DNA of 64,000 nt, from contig NZ_FRBW01000002.1 in the NCBI RefSeq assembly GCF_900142725.1, positions 434,001 through 498,000 on the forward strand. Reading direction: 5' to 3'. This document shows, piece after piece, positions 1 through 8,430 of the stretch. Position 1 is the stretch's first letter. Each line of letters begins with the position of its first letter. A program made the translations under genes and the position numbers. This DNA is from Roseibium suaedae. GTDB taxonomy: Bacteria > Pseudomonadota > Alphaproteobacteria > Rhizobiales > Stappiaceae. The notes beneath the pieces were generated by a model. That model saw nothing but the letters and a program-made list of their open reading frames with translations, made no database searches and was not told the origin of the DNA.

Positions 1-184
1 CTTCGATTTCCCGTTCCCAGAAGCCGAGAAACCGCTTCAGCTCCGGAAAGCCCGGTGCCTTGTCTTCGGTTTGCCAGAGAAACATTTGCAGGAGGGCTGG
101 GTGGTCGGGGAGACGGTAGAAAATTTCCGCGGTCAGAAGACCGTACCCCAGGAAGCGCTTTTCAAAGTCCGAACCAGCTTTCAT
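1..184 (-). CDS. usg: Usg family protein, 3' part cut by window edge
   Basis: The minus strand carries an open frame of 61 codons beginning ATG AAA GCT GGT and running off the left edge of the window. The visible protein has the pattern LGYGLLTAEIFYRLPDHPAL followed by an aromatic/charged stretch ending FLGFWEREIE, which I recognise as the short Usg family found near trp or asd genes in alphaproteobacteria. The usual length is about 80-90 residues, so most of the protein is present. The function of Usg is not established. The ribosome binding site is weak (GAGGCAG just before the ATG). No partner gene is visible because the window ends here. Confidence 0.8.
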   Translation of the reverse strand, partial: MKAGSDFEKRFLGYGLLTAEIFYRLPDHPALLQMFLWQTEDKAPGFPELKRFLGFWEREIE

Positions 185-322
185 GTCTGCCTCGCTTTCG
201 CCAATGGGAAGGATCCATCACGAATCAAAGCTTAGCAAACTATGGAATAATTTCAATTAAGGTATTTATATCAATGACTTAGCAGCACAGGAATGTGAGT
301 GCTGCCAAGCCTGTTCTTGCAA

Positions 323-694
323 TCAGTTCTTGTCCTTCTGCACCTGAATGGAACTCAGGTAGCCCAGGAACTGATTGATGTTGTCCGGCTGAAGCACGAA
401 TTCCGGCATGTCGTTGTGGCCGGTCACGATGCCTTCGGCCAGACTCTCCTCCAGATCGGAAATCGGATAGCGCTGCGACAGATCGCGAAAAGCCGGCGCC
501 TCCGCATTGGGGCTCTCCCCTTCCGGGCCGATGGCATGGCAGGAAGCGCAGTTTTCCTCGGCAATGGTTCTGCCAATTGCCAGGCTTGCCGGATCATTCG
601 GGTAGTCGCTTTCCTGCGCAATGGCTGCGCCAAGCAAGGCAAGTCCGGCGAAAAAAGCGGCCGACAGCACCGCGTAAGTGCCTGATTTCATCAT
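323..694 (-). CDS. Small secreted class I c-type cytochrome
   Basis: A 123-residue protein with an N-terminal hydrophobic signal (about residues 5-26, ending AAIA-Q) followed by one CASCH haem-binding motif at residues 49-53, so it should be exported and matured as a periplasmic mono-haem cytochrome c. A methionine in HNDMPEF lies where the sixth haem ligand of class I cytochromes is expected. I start at the first of two adjacent ATGs because GGAGA lies five bases upstream; a longer in-frame extension has no binding site. It is transcribed away from the MoxR/VWA pair, and no oxidase or dehydrogenase partner is adjacent, so its electron donor and acceptor cannot be read from context. Confidence 0.88.
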   Translation of the reverse strand: MMKSGTYAVLSAAFFAGLALLGAAIAQESDYPNDPASLAIGRTIAEENCASCHAIGPEGESPNAEAPAFRDLSQRYPISDLEESLAEGIVTGHNDMPEFVLQPDNINQFLGYLSSIQVQKDKN

Positions 695-999
695 ATGTCT
701 CTCCCTATCCGGCCTTTGTCTTACAGGAACCGGGCTCCAGGGACCATACGTGGCTCTACGTTTTGGCAAGACAACCGCAGACGTCTGCTTTTCGCCTCAG
801 AAGCGCCCGGCAGGACGCCGCCCCTGTCATTCTGCTGCAGTCCTGAGACAAAATCTGCACAGGCGCGGGACATCCGCCTTCTGTCCCTGTGTCATCTTCC
901 GATTGCTGCCTATATTGTGTCTGGAAGACAGTCCAAAACAGCCCGCCGAAAGCGTCCTGCCTCCGAGCGGGGACGAAGCCAGCGACAAAGACAGAGACG
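695..999. other. Intergenic, divergent promoter region without visible gene
   Basis: About 305 bases separate the cytochrome c gene (minus) from the MoxR gene (plus). Overlapping open frames run through it on both strands, but none has a convincing binding site or family pattern. It should hold the promoters of both divergent genes; I see no clear -35/-10 pair, repeat or terminator. Confidence 0.5.
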
Positions 1000-1953
1000 A
1001 TGACAGAAACGATGACAGCGACGTCCCTCCCCGGTTCCATCGACGACACCTTTGCCCTTCTGGAGAGCGCCGGCTATGTCGCAGACCGGTCGCTGTCCAC
1101 CGTTCTGCATCTGGCACTCAGAATGAAACGCCCGCTGTTCCTGGAAGGGGAAGCCGGCGTCGGCAAGACGGAGATCGCTAAGGTTCTTTCACAGACCCTC
1201 GGCCGGGATCTGATCCGTCTGCAATGCTACGAGGGTCTGGATATCGCTTCCGCCGTCTATGAGTGGAACTATCCGGCGCAGATGGTGGAGATCCGCGTGG
1301 CGGAAGCTGCCGGTGACACAGGACACGACGAACTCTCCCGCTCGATCTTCGACGACCGCTTCCTGATCAAGCGGCCGGTTCTTCAAGCGCTCCAGCCCCA
1401 TGCGGGCGGTGCGCCCGTGCTGCTGATCGACGAACTGGACCGGGCAGACGAAGCCTTCGAGGCCTTTCTGCTCGAGGTCCTTTCCGACAATCAGGTGACC
1501 ATTCCGGAGCTTGGCACGATCAAGGCTGCCGAACCACCGATTGTCATCATCACCACCAACCGGACCCGCGAGATCCATGACGCCCTGAAGCGCCGCTGCC
1601 TCTATCACTGGGTTGATTACCCGGATGCCGCCCGGGAACTGGAAATCGTCCGCCGGAAGGTTCCGGGTGCCTCCCAGAGGCTCAGCGAAGAGATCGTCGC
1701 CTTCGTCCAGAAACTTCGGACCGAAGAGGATCTCTTCAAGCAGCCGGGTGTGGCCGAGACACTCGACTGGGCCACGGCTCTCAGCGAGCTCAACGAGATC
1801 GCCCTCGATCCGGACATGGCCTCCGACACGCTCGGTGTTCTGCTGAAATACCAGGACGACATCGAGCGCGTGCGCGGCTCCAAGGTGCGCAAGATGGTCG
1901 AGGATATCCGCAAGTCCGACCCCACCCCGAAGACCTCCATGCCTGCGATCTGA
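1000..1953 (+). CDS. MoxR-family AAA+ ATPase (CoxD-like)
   Basis: A 317-residue AAA+ ATPase of the MoxR class. The Walker A motif GEAGVGKT is at about residues 50-57, Walker B (LLIDELDRADE) near residue 140, and a sensor stretch ITTNRTREIHDALKRRC follows. MoxR ATPases act as chaperones that insert cofactors or remodel partner proteins, usually with a VWA-domain protein, and the next gene encodes exactly that. The pair resembles CoxD/CoxE of the carbon monoxide dehydrogenase maturation clusters, but no molybdenum hydroxylase genes are in this window, so the client is unknown. The start is chosen at the first ATG of the MTETMTAT stretch, after a purine-rich AGACAGAG; the second ATG, twelve bases on, is also possible. 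Confidence 0.9.
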   Translation: MTETMTATSLPGSIDDTFALLESAGYVADRSLSTVLHLALRMKRPLFLEGEAGVGKTEIAKVLSQTLGRDLIRLQCYEGLDIASAVYEWNYPAQMVEIRVAEAAGDTGHDELSRSIFDDRFLIKRPVLQALQPHAGGAPVLLIDELDRADEAFEAFLLEVLSDNQVTIPELGTIKAAEPPIVIITTNRTREIHDALKRRCLYHWVDYPDAARELEIVRRKVPGASQRLSEEIVAFVQKLRTEEDLFKQPGVAETLDWATALSELNEIALDPDMASDTLGVLLKYQDDIERVRGSKVRKMVEDIRKSDPTPKTSMPAI

Positions 1954-2083
1954 GACATGATAACAGCGTTCAGCAGTTACCGTTTTCCGGCTCTCTCGCC
2001 GTCTCTGCTTGCTTTTGGCGAGCTTCCTGAATGCGAAATGGCGGTGCAAGCAGCCCATCCTGCGATACGGTTGGAGGCCATGT

Positions 2084-3307
2084 ATGACGGATGCTGAGAC
2101 CCTTCCCGTGCCGGGCGGCAAGATCGTCGACAACATCGTTCATTTCGCCCGCACCCTGCGCAAGGCGGGCGTCCCGGCGGGACCAGCCTCGGTGGTGGAT
2201 GCCGTTCGGGCGGTGGAAGTCGCGGGCATCCGAAACCGGGAAGACCTCTACTGGACGCTTCACGCCGTCTTCGTTCACAAGCGCGAGCACCGTGTTCTCT
2301 TTGACGAAGCCTTCCGGATCTACTGGCAGAGCCGGGGCCTGATCGAGAAGATGCTGGCGATCCTGTCTCCCGTCGCCCCGCCCCGGGGCGCGCCGGAAAA
2401 ACCCAAAGCAGGTCAGACCCGTGTTTCCGATGCCTTTCACGCAGCCAAGGAGCGGATGGGCAACGAGACCAAACCGCAGATCGAGGTGGATGCCACCTTC
2501 ACTGTCTCCGGCAAGGAACTGCTGCAGGCCAAGGACTTTGCCCAGATGTCCGCGCTCGAGGTGGATGAGGCCAAGCGGGCTTTGAAGTCCATGCACCTGA
2601 CCATGGACCTTGTCCGCCAGCGGCGCCTGGCGCCCGCCCACAAGGGCCGGATGGACCCGAGGCGCACATTGCGGGCTTCCATGCGCACCGGCGGCGCGAT
2701 GATCGATCTGAAGTTCCGCAAGCCGGTCGAGAAGCGCCCGCCCCTTGTCGCCCTTTGCGACATCTCCGGCTCCATGAGCCAGTATACCCGCCTGCTGCTG
2801 CATTTCCTGCATGCAGCCACCGCTGAGAGGCGCGACGTTCACACCTTCCTGTTCGGCACGAGGCTGACCAACGTCACGCGGCAACTGCGCATGAAGGATC
2901 CGGATGAGGCGCTGGAAGCCTGCAGTGCGGGCGTGGAAGACTGGTCCGGCGGCACGAGGATCGCGACAGCCCTTCGGGAGTTCAACCGGGTCTGGTCGCG
3001 CCGGGTGCTTTCCGGCAATCCGACTGTGCTCCTGATCACCGATGGCCTGGAACGGGACACGGACGAGGACCTTGAGCGGGAGATGGACCGGCTACACCGC
3101 TCTTGCCGCCGGCTGATCTGGCTGAACCCCTTGCTGCGTTATGACGGCTTCCAGGCCAAGGCAAAGGGCATCCGGGCGATGCTGCCCCATGTGGACGAGT
3201 TCCGCTCTGCCCATTCGCTGAATGCGGTGGCGGATCTTGTGGCTGCCCTTTCCGGTGCCCCGAGCCCGTCTTCAGTCTCCAGCGATCCCAGAACCTGGCT
3301 AGCCTGA
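2084..3307 (+). CDS. VWA-domain protein, CoxE-like
   Basis: A 407-residue cytoplasmic protein with no signal peptide. The C-terminal half is a von Willebrand A-type domain: the metal-site motif DISGSMS is near residue 226, and later there are a threonine (SGGTRI) and an aspartate (LLITDGLER) in the usual MIDAS positions. The N-terminal half is helical, as in CoxE-type proteins (PF05762). It follows the MoxR ATPase by 130 bases on the same strand, and such pairs act together, the VWA protein presenting the client. A good binding site (GGAGG, seven bases upstream) supports the ATG used here rather than a longer frame. Client protein unknown. Confidence 0.87.
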   Translation: MTDAETLPVPGGKIVDNIVHFARTLRKAGVPAGPASVVDAVRAVEVAGIRNREDLYWTLHAVFVHKREHRVLFDEAFRIYWQSRGLIEKMLAILSPVAPPRGAPEKPKAGQTRVSDAFHAAKERMGNETKPQIEVDATFTVSGKELLQAKDFAQMSALEVDEAKRALKSMHLTMDLVRQRRLAPAHKGRMDPRRTLRASMRTGGAMIDLKFRKPVEKRPPLVALCDISGSMSQYTRLLLHFLHAATAERRDVHTFLFGTRLTNVTRQLRMKDPDEALEACSAGVEDWSGGTRIATALREFNRVWSRRVLSGNPTVLLITDGLERDTDEDLEREMDRLHRSCRRLIWLNPLLRYDGFQAKAKGIRAMLPHVDEFRSAHSLNAVADLVAALSGAPSPSSVSSDPRTWLA

Positions 3308-3747
3308 GCACCAGGTCCGCCAGCCGATCCTCCAATCGCAAACTGCCGAGGCGCTTGCCAATGCCCGCGCAGACGAAGCCGCAGATCTCTTGGCTCATCT
3401 CCTGCAGTTTTGCAGAGACCGGAACATTGATCTGGAACAGACACTTGCCCGAAAATGGTTCAAGTATCTGGACTAAGATCCGGAAATGACTCCCGGAAAC
3501 AGATCCCGGCACCACCCATCACAACGACAGAGTCGGCCACAAGCGACTCCCTTGCGATTGACTCCAGCGCAATTGAATCCAGCACAAGTGACTCGCACGC
3601 GATAAATTACCCCCGCCAGTCACCTGTTGGGGCACAGGGAACTGGCGGGGATCTCCGGCGCACCTGATCCTTGCCAGGACACCGACTGATCCCAACATAG
3701 TTTCGATTTTTCGAATTTAGAATGCGGCACCTGGTCCCAGGTCAAAA
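3308..3747. other. Gene-free stretch with a short tandem repeat
   Basis: About 440 bases between two convergent genes. I find no frame with a binding site and a recognisable product. The only structure is a degenerate 15-base tandem repeat, listed separately. The sequence just after the VWA gene is GC-rich and coding-like in composition but interrupted in every frame, so it could be decayed coding sequence. Confidence 0.5.
3524..3613. repeat. Imperfect 15-base tandem repeat, about six units
   Basis: Six units of 15 bases can be aligned without gaps, e.g. GCGATTGACTCCAGC, GCAATTGAATCCAGC and ACAAGTGACTCGCAC, with the first and last units most diverged. The period is a multiple of three and one plus-strand frame would encode a Ser/Asp-rich pentad repeat, but that frame is short and lacks a binding site. 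It may be a remnant of a repeat-containing gene or a simple replication-slippage product. Confidence 0.65.
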
Positions 3748-4260
3748 TCAGGGAAGTGCGACCACCGGCGTGCGCAAGCCCACCCGCTGGAACAGGTCGC
3801 TGATATCAGCGTTGGCCATGCGGATGCAGCCGTAGGACGCCGCCCTACCGATCGAGTTCGGACGGTTGGTGCCATGGATGGCATAGTTGCCATTGGACAG
3901 GGTCATCGCCGCAACGCCCATCGGATTGTTCGCAGCACCGCCCTTGATCAGCTTCGGCAGATTGGGATGGTCACGCTGCACCTCCTCAGAGGGCGACCAA
4001 TCCGGCCGGACATACTTGCCCGTGATGAAGGCCGGGCCCGTCCAGGACTTGCCGTTCTTGCCGACGGCAATCTTGTAGCGGATCGCCTGGCCACGGCCGA
4101 GCACCAGATAGAGCCTGCGCTCGGAGTTCTTGATCACGATGGTACCGGGCTGGAAATCACGAGCCTGAAAGCCGACAAGCTCTGCAGCAGCGAGATCCCG
4201 GCTAGCCGAAACGGCTGCAAGACAGACAAAAACGCATAAAAACAGGGAACCAAACCGCAT
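3748..4260 (-). CDS. L,D-transpeptidase (YkuD domain), exported
   Basis: A 170-residue protein with an N-terminal signal sequence and one YkuD catalytic domain. The active-site region has His129 in HGTNRP and the nucleophile Cys145 in ASYGCIRM, the family's standard arrangement. It should act in the periplasm, cross-linking peptidoglycan stem peptides between diaminopimelate residues or attaching proteins to peptidoglycan. There is no LysM or other binding domain, so it is the minimal form. The ATG is used because GGAGAAG lies seven bases upstream; the TTG that opens the longer frame sits inside that binding site. It stands alone, with no peptidoglycan genes beside it. Confidence 0.93.
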   Translation of the reverse strand: MRFGSLFLCVFVCLAAVSASRDLAAAELVGFQARDFQPGTIVIKNSERRLYLVLGRGQAIRYKIAVGKNGKSWTGPAFITGKYVRPDWSPSEEVQRDHPNLPKLIKGGAANNPMGVAAMTLSNGNYAIHGTNRPNSIGRAASYGCIRMANADISDLFQRVGLRTPVVALP

Positions 4261-4403
4261 GACAAACTTCTCCAATATCAGGAGAAATCTAGCGTCATGC
4301 TCAAGCGGTCAAAAGACGGCCCATGCCTGTTTCTTAAGAGTTGGTTAACCTCCGCGGCCAGAGCAACCAGTCGGCAAGCCCTTCCTTCGGCCACTTAATC
4401 AAG

Positions 4404-4919
4404 TCACGTTGCCGTCCTGCCTACCCAGGCAGAATAGGGCTGAACACCGAATGCCTTGTCCGGCTCGCCATCAAGCAGATTCAAGAACTCGATTGTATGC
4501 CCATCCGGATCCTTGAAATAGACCACGACCGCAGGCATCCAACCGATCACTTCAGGCTCTGATATAGGTTGGTTCTTGATACTGAGCGGCTGAATGCCTG
4601 CCGTCTGCAGCTTTTCACAGGCGCTCAAAACCGCCTCGCGCGCCGTCCTGAAGGCGAAATGTAAGGTCATGAACAAGGGGGCCGTACCGTACTCCCACAG
4701 CCCGAGCATACCTGTCCGCTTGTCCCCGACCCAGAAGAACGCGATCTTGCGCTCCGGAATCTCTGCCGCGAGTTCCAGCCCCAGAACATCCCGATAAAAC
4801 GCGATAGAAACCTTCAGGTCGCGAACCGGCAAATGGGTTTCATAGACACCTTGAATGCCATTGGAAGACGCCAGCGTCTCCCTGCTTTCAAAATGTGGTG
4901 CGGAAGTTGAACCTGTCAT
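4404..4919 (-). CDS. VOC family protein (glyoxalase/bleomycin resistance fold)
   Basis: A 171-residue soluble protein of the vicinal oxygen chelate superfamily. Features are the opening GVYETHLPVRDLKVSIAFYR, a central stretch rich in aromatic residues, and the C-terminal DPDGHTIEFLNLL, whose His and Glu are usual metal ligands. Members include glyoxalase I, fosfomycin resistance proteins and dioxygenases; the substrate cannot be told from sequence. It is monocistronic, followed by a gene-free stretch and then the VOC-unrelated L,D-transpeptidase on the same strand. The ATG follows GAGAGCAGCAG. Confidence 0.85.
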   Translation of the reverse strand: MTGSTSAPHFESRETLASSNGIQGVYETHLPVRDLKVSIAFYRDVLGLELAAEIPERKIAFFWVGDKRTGMLGLWEYGTAPLFMTLHFAFRTAREAVLSACEKLQTAGIQPLSIKNQPISEPEVIGWMPAVVVYFKDPDGHTIEFLNLLDGEPDKAFGVQPYSAWVGRTAT

Positions 4920-5030
4920 CTGCTGCTCTCAATCGTATTTCTCAATTTTCTAAACCGGCACACCCTAGAACTTCACGCGAGGGTCTGGCCAAGGAAAAGC
5001 GGCGGAGCGCCGATACGATCCTTTTGTCCA

Positions 5031-5062
5031 AAAGAAAACCCGCCCGGATTGCTCCGGGCGGG
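5031..5062 (-). terminator. Rho-independent terminator after livK
   Basis: On the minus strand a perfect 10-base stem (CCCGCCCGGA / TCCGGGCGGG) with a four-base loop is followed by TTTTCTTT. It ends the liv operon, about 40 bases after the livK stop codon. Confidence 0.93.
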
Positions 5063-5102
5063 CGTCCTGCGGGCTTAGGGCCCACATCAGAGACTGTACG
5101 GC

Positions 5103-6206
5103 TTATTTGTAGTCGTACTTGCCGTCGTGCCAAGCGTACCAGACATAACCCGGCAGGGTCACGTCGCCCTTGTCGTCGAAGGACAGCTTGCCGAGAACGG
5201 TGTCGAACTCGCCAGCATCGAGAGCCTTGGTCACAGCTTCATAGTCGGTGGAACCGGCTGCCTTGACGGCATCAGCCCAAGCCTGGATCGCTGCGTAGGT
5301 GTAGAGCGCATAGCCTTCAGCGGTCTTGCCAGCCTTTTCCAGGGCTTCTACGACCGGCTTTGCTTCTGCGTTCTTGCGCGGATCCGGGGAGAAGGTCATC
5401 AGGGTGCCTTCGCCGGCCGGGCCGGTGATGGACCAGTACTCGTCGGTCACGAGAGCGTCACCGGAAACGAGAATGGTGCTCATACCCTGGTCAACCATCT
5501 GACGCTTGATGAGGCCAGCTTCCGTGTGGTAGCCGCCGACATAGACAACGTCGATGTTTTCGGACTTCAGCTTGGAAACCAGAGCCGTGTAGTCCTTTTC
5601 ACCAGCGGTGTAGGCTTCGTACAGAGCTTCGGTCTTGCCAAGGCCGTTCATGACTTCCTTGGTCGCGTCAGCCAGACCCTTACCATAAGCGGTCTTGTCC
5701 TGGATGATGGCGATGTTCTTGTCCTTGAACTCGGTCGCCAGGAACGTGCCTGCGACCTGACCCTGCTGGTCATCACGGCCGCAAACGCGGAAGATGCCCG
5801 GTCCCGGACGCTCATCGGTGAACTTCGGGTTGGTCGAAGCCGGAGAAATCTGAATGATGCCTTCTTCCGAGTAGACGGCGCTGGCCGGGATGGAGGAACC
5901 CGAGCAGAAGTGGCCGGCCATGAAGACCACGCCCTTGCCGACCATCTGGTTGGCGACAGCAACAGCCTGCTTCGGGTCGCAAGCGTCATCGCCCACTTCC
6001 AGAACCAGCTTCTCGCCATTCACACCACCGGCAGCGTTGATGTCAGCCACGGCCTGCTCAGCACCGGCCTTCATCTGTGCACCGAAGGACGCGTACTGGC
6101 CGGTCATCGGACCTGCGGTCGCGATAACGATGTCAGCCAGAGCTGCACCGGACATTGCCATGCCAGCAACAGCCGCAACGCCTGCCAAAAGATACTTCTT
6201 CATCAT
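5103..6206 (-). CDS. livK: Branched-chain amino acid ABC transporter, substrate-binding protein
   Basis: A 367-residue type I periplasmic binding protein with a cleavable signal peptide (MMKKYLLAGVAAVAG, cleavage after ALA near residue 24) and the LivK/LivJ opening IVIATAGPMTGQYASFG. Two cysteines (DDACDPKQ and AGHFCSG) match the conserved disulphide region of Leu/Ile/Val-binding proteins. It captures amino acids in the periplasm and delivers them to LivHM. GGGGAG lies before the double ATG. It is the last gene of the liv run, separated from the DUF6867 gene by 171 bases that hold a stem-loop, and it is closed by a strong terminator. A separate promoter or mRNA processing would explain the higher protein amounts normal for binding proteins. 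Confidence 0.95.
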   Translation of the reverse strand: MMKKYLLAGVAAVAGMAMSGAALADIVIATAGPMTGQYASFGAQMKAGAEQAVADINAAGGVNGEKLVLEVGDDACDPKQAVAVANQMVGKGVVFMAGHFCSGSSIPASAVYSEEGIIQISPASTNPKFTDERPGPGIFRVCGRDDQQGQVAGTFLATEFKDKNIAIIQDKTAYGKGLADATKEVMNGLGKTEALYEAYTAGEKDYTALVSKLKSENIDVVYVGGYHTEAGLIKRQMVDQGMSTILVSGDALVTDEYWSITGPAGEGTLMTFSPDPRKNAEAKPVVEALEKAGKTAEGYALYTYAAIQAWADAVKAAGSTDYEAVTKALDAGEFDTVLGKLSFDDKGDVTLPGYVWYAWHDGKYDYK

Positions 6207-6269
6207 GTAACTCCCCTGGTTCCAGGAAATGATACTGGACCACTTGATTTGACGGAGGTGACCCCGCCT

Positions 6270-6286
6270 GGAGGCATCATGCCTCC
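6270..6286 (-). other. Stem-loop between DUF6867 gene and livK
   Basis: GGAGGCA-TCA-TGCCTCC forms a perfect seven-base stem with a three-base loop in the 171-base gap ahead of livK. There is no T-run on either side, so it is not a terminator. Such intercistronic stems often stabilise the downstream transcript; that role is inferred. Confidence 0.5.
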
Positions 6287-6377
6287 CGGTGACTTTCCGG
6301 CGTGCCTCTTGTTTTTTTGGTCACACGCCTTCCAGCCGGTTCCCCATCGAGGCGAAAACCGCCCCGCTGGTAATAGT

Positions 6378-6746
6378 TTAGCTTGCAGGGTAGCGGTCTT
6401 CCCGCCCTTCCCGCAAGCGCCATCCGAAAGGATGTGTTTTTTCGTAAAGCCACACATACTGCGTGGTCATCTGGCTGGCCCGCGTGAAGCGCCATCCCGC
6501 ATAGCCGATCAGTGCCAGAACGGCGTAATCGACGATCAGATACTGCAGGGACAGCAGCGGTTCACCGAACAGGGCGAAGCTCAGGAAGCGCACGCCCAGC
6601 GTCAGAATGAAGACAAACCAGAACAGCGTCAGCAGAGGACGCCAGGTGCTTGCAACAGCCCGACCGGTCATCCAGGCAGCGCCGCCGCCCAGAATGCAGA
6701 GCAGGATGATGAACACCAGCAGGTTTGATGCGTATAGAATTCCCAT
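6378..6746 (-). CDS. DUF6867 family membrane protein of the liv operon
   Basis: A 122-residue protein with three or four predicted membrane helices (about residues 8-27, 34-56 and 64-82) and a hydrophilic, arginine-rich C-terminus. I recognise it as the DUF6867 type that sits beside livF in Hyphomicrobiales. Function is unknown; location suggests an accessory of the LIV transporter. The start is set at the ATG preceded by GGAGG; the longer frame has no binding site. It lies 110 bases after livF and 171 bases before livK, on the same strand. Confidence 0.75.
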   Translation of the reverse strand: MGILYASNLLVFIILLCILGGGAAWMTGRAVASTWRPLLTLFWFVFILTLGVRFLSFALFGEPLLSLQYLIVDYAVLALIGYAGWRFTRASQMTTQYVWLYEKTHPFGWRLREGREDRYPAS

Positions 6747-6856
6747 TTGACCCTCCGGGAGCAACCTGCCCCTTCTCCAGGACGCAAGCTGCTCCACCAC
6801 TTTGAAACCGATCAGCTTTCGGGCATCCGGCCACGACGGGCCAGATGCCTGCCGAC

Positions 6857-7588
6857 CTAGTGTCCGCCGCCTTCCAGGTAAGCAGCCTTGACGTCGTCTC
6901 TCGCCAGAAGCTCCTTGCCCGTGCCGGACATGGTGATCTTGCCATTGACCATGACATAGCCGCGGTGGGCCAGCTTCAAGGCATGATAGGCATTCTGCTC
7001 GACGAGGAAGACAGTAAGACCGTCTGTCCGGTTCAGGTCACGGATCGCGTCAAAGATCTGCTTCACGATCAGGGGCGCAAGCCCGAGGGACGGCTCATCC
7101 AGAAGGAGGAGCCGCGGTTTGGACATCAGAGCCCGGGCAATGGCCAGCATCTGCTGCTCACCGCCAGAAAGAGTTCCGCCACGCTGATTGCGGCGTTCCT
7201 TCAGGCGCGGGAAGAGGTCATAGGCCTTCTTCAGGCTCTCTTCGACATCCTTGTTGCCCGCAGTCTCCGCTCCCATGATCAGGTTTTCCAGCACGCTCAT
7301 ACGCGGGAAAATCCGCCGGCCTTCCGGCGACTGCGCAATCGACTTGCGCATGATCAGGTGGGTCGGCAACCGGGTGATGTCCTCGCCATCATAGAAGATG
7401 GAGCCGGAGCTTGCCTGAGGCGAGCCGCAGATGGTCATCATCAGGGTCGACTTGCCAGCACCATTGGCACCGATCAGGGTGACGATCTCGCCCTCGTTGA
7501 CAGTCAGATCCACCCCTCTCAGGGCGATGATCTTGCCATAGTGGGTCTCGACGTTGCGCACGTCGAGCAGCGGCTGGGAGGCGCTCAT
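6857..7588 (-). CDS. livF: Branched-chain amino acid ABC transporter, ATPase LivF
   Basis: A 243-residue ABC ATPase. Walker A is GANGAGKST (near residue 37), the signature is LSGGEQQ, Walker B is LLLLDEPSLGLAP, and the switch histidine lies beyond FLVEQN. Size and the RNVETHYGKIIALRGV opening are those of LivF rather than LivG. It pairs with LivG to drive LivHM in the inner membrane. Its ATG overlaps the livG stop (ATGA), so translation is coupled. Confidence 0.95.
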   Translation of the reverse strand: MSASQPLLDVRNVETHYGKIIALRGVDLTVNEGEIVTLIGANGAGKSTLMMTICGSPQASSGSIFYDGEDITRLPTHLIMRKSIAQSPEGRRIFPRMSVLENLIMGAETAGNKDVEESLKKAYDLFPRLKERRNQRGGTLSGGEQQMLAIARALMSKPRLLLLDEPSLGLAPLIVKQIFDAIRDLNRTDGLTVFLVEQNAYHALKLAHRGYVMVNGKITMSGTGKELLARDDVKAAYLEGGGH

Positions 7589-8430
7589 AGGCCGACCTCC
7601 TGTTCCACCTGATCGACTTCCTCATCCGGAACGCCCAGATAGGCCGCGATCACCTTGGGATCGTTCTTCACTTCATCCGGGGTGCCGTCGGAGATCTTCT
7701 CACCGTAATCGAGCACCACAACGTGGTCGGAAATTTCCATCACAACGCTCATGTCATGCTCGATCAGGAGGATCGAAGTCCCCTGCTCCGCACGAATATA
7801 CTGAAGCAGCGCATTGAGTTCGCTGCTCTCCTTCGGGTTCAGACCAGCGGCAGGCTCGTCCAGGCACAGAAGCTCGGGACCGGAGCACATGGCCCGGGCA
7901 ATCTCCAGACGGCGCTGATCGCCGTAGGGAAGATCTGCAGCCGGGGCATCCGCACGCTCCAGAAGACCGATCCGGTCCAGCCAGAAACGGGCGCGATCCA
8001 CGGCTTCCTTTTCCGCCTTGTGGAAGGAGGACAGGCCAAGGACACCGCCGATGGTGAAGCCGGAGGCCACCATGAGGGGATTGTGCTGGGCGACCATGAG
8101 GTTTTCCAGCAGGGTCATCCCGCCGAACAGGCGGATGTTCTGGAAGGTACGGGCGACCTTGGCCTTTGCCGAGATCTTGAAGTCGGGCATCCGCTCAAGG
8201 AGATATTCCTCCTTGTTGGCGCGGTGCATGACAATCCGCCCTTCCGTCGGCTTGTAGAAGCCGGTGACGCAGTTGAACACGGTCGTCTTGCCGGCCCCGT
8301 TCGGGCCGATCAGGGCGGTAATGTCACCGCGCCCGACGTTGAACGACAAGTCTCCGATCGCGACCAGGCCACCAAAGCGCATGGTCAGATGTTCGATCGT
8401 AAGGATGGGGTTGTTGGTCCAGGAGCTCAT
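7585..8430 (-). CDS. livG: Branched-chain amino acid ABC transporter, ATPase LivG
   Basis: A 281-residue ABC ATPase with Walker A GPNGAGKTT, a degenerate signature LPYGDQRRLEIARAM and Walker B LLCLDEPAAGLNP, all characteristic of LivG. The longer C-terminus (ending DEEVDQVEQEVGL) is acidic. The start is placed at the ATG that overlaps the livM stop as ATGA, with GGAGG upstream; extending further would run deep into livM. It is coupled at both ends, to livM before and livF after. Confidence 0.94.
   Translation of the reverse strand: MSSWTNNPILTIEHLTMRFGGLVAIGDLSFNVGRGDITALIGPNGAGKTTVFNCVTGFYKPTEGRIVMHRANKEEYLLERMPDFKISAKAKVARTFQNIRLFGGMTLLENLMVAQHNPLMVASGFTIGGVLGLSSFHKAEKEAVDRARFWLDRIGLLERADAPAADLPYGDQRRLEIARAMCSGPELLCLDEPAAGLNPKESSELNALLQYIRAEQGTSILLIEHDMSVVMEISDHVVVLDYGEKISDGTPDEVKNDPKVIAAYLGVPDEEVDQVEQEVGL

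Noticed and set aside
3455..3667. Short plus-strand frame containing the 15-base repeats, encoding a Ser/Asp-rich pentad pattern
   Set aside because: No ribosome binding site, no homologous family known to me, and the repeats are poorly kept at the protein level; listed as a repeat only.
5127..6728. Plus-strand frame of 533 codons over livK and the following gap
   Set aside because: It is antisense to a certain LivK gene, with no binding site and shadow-like composition.
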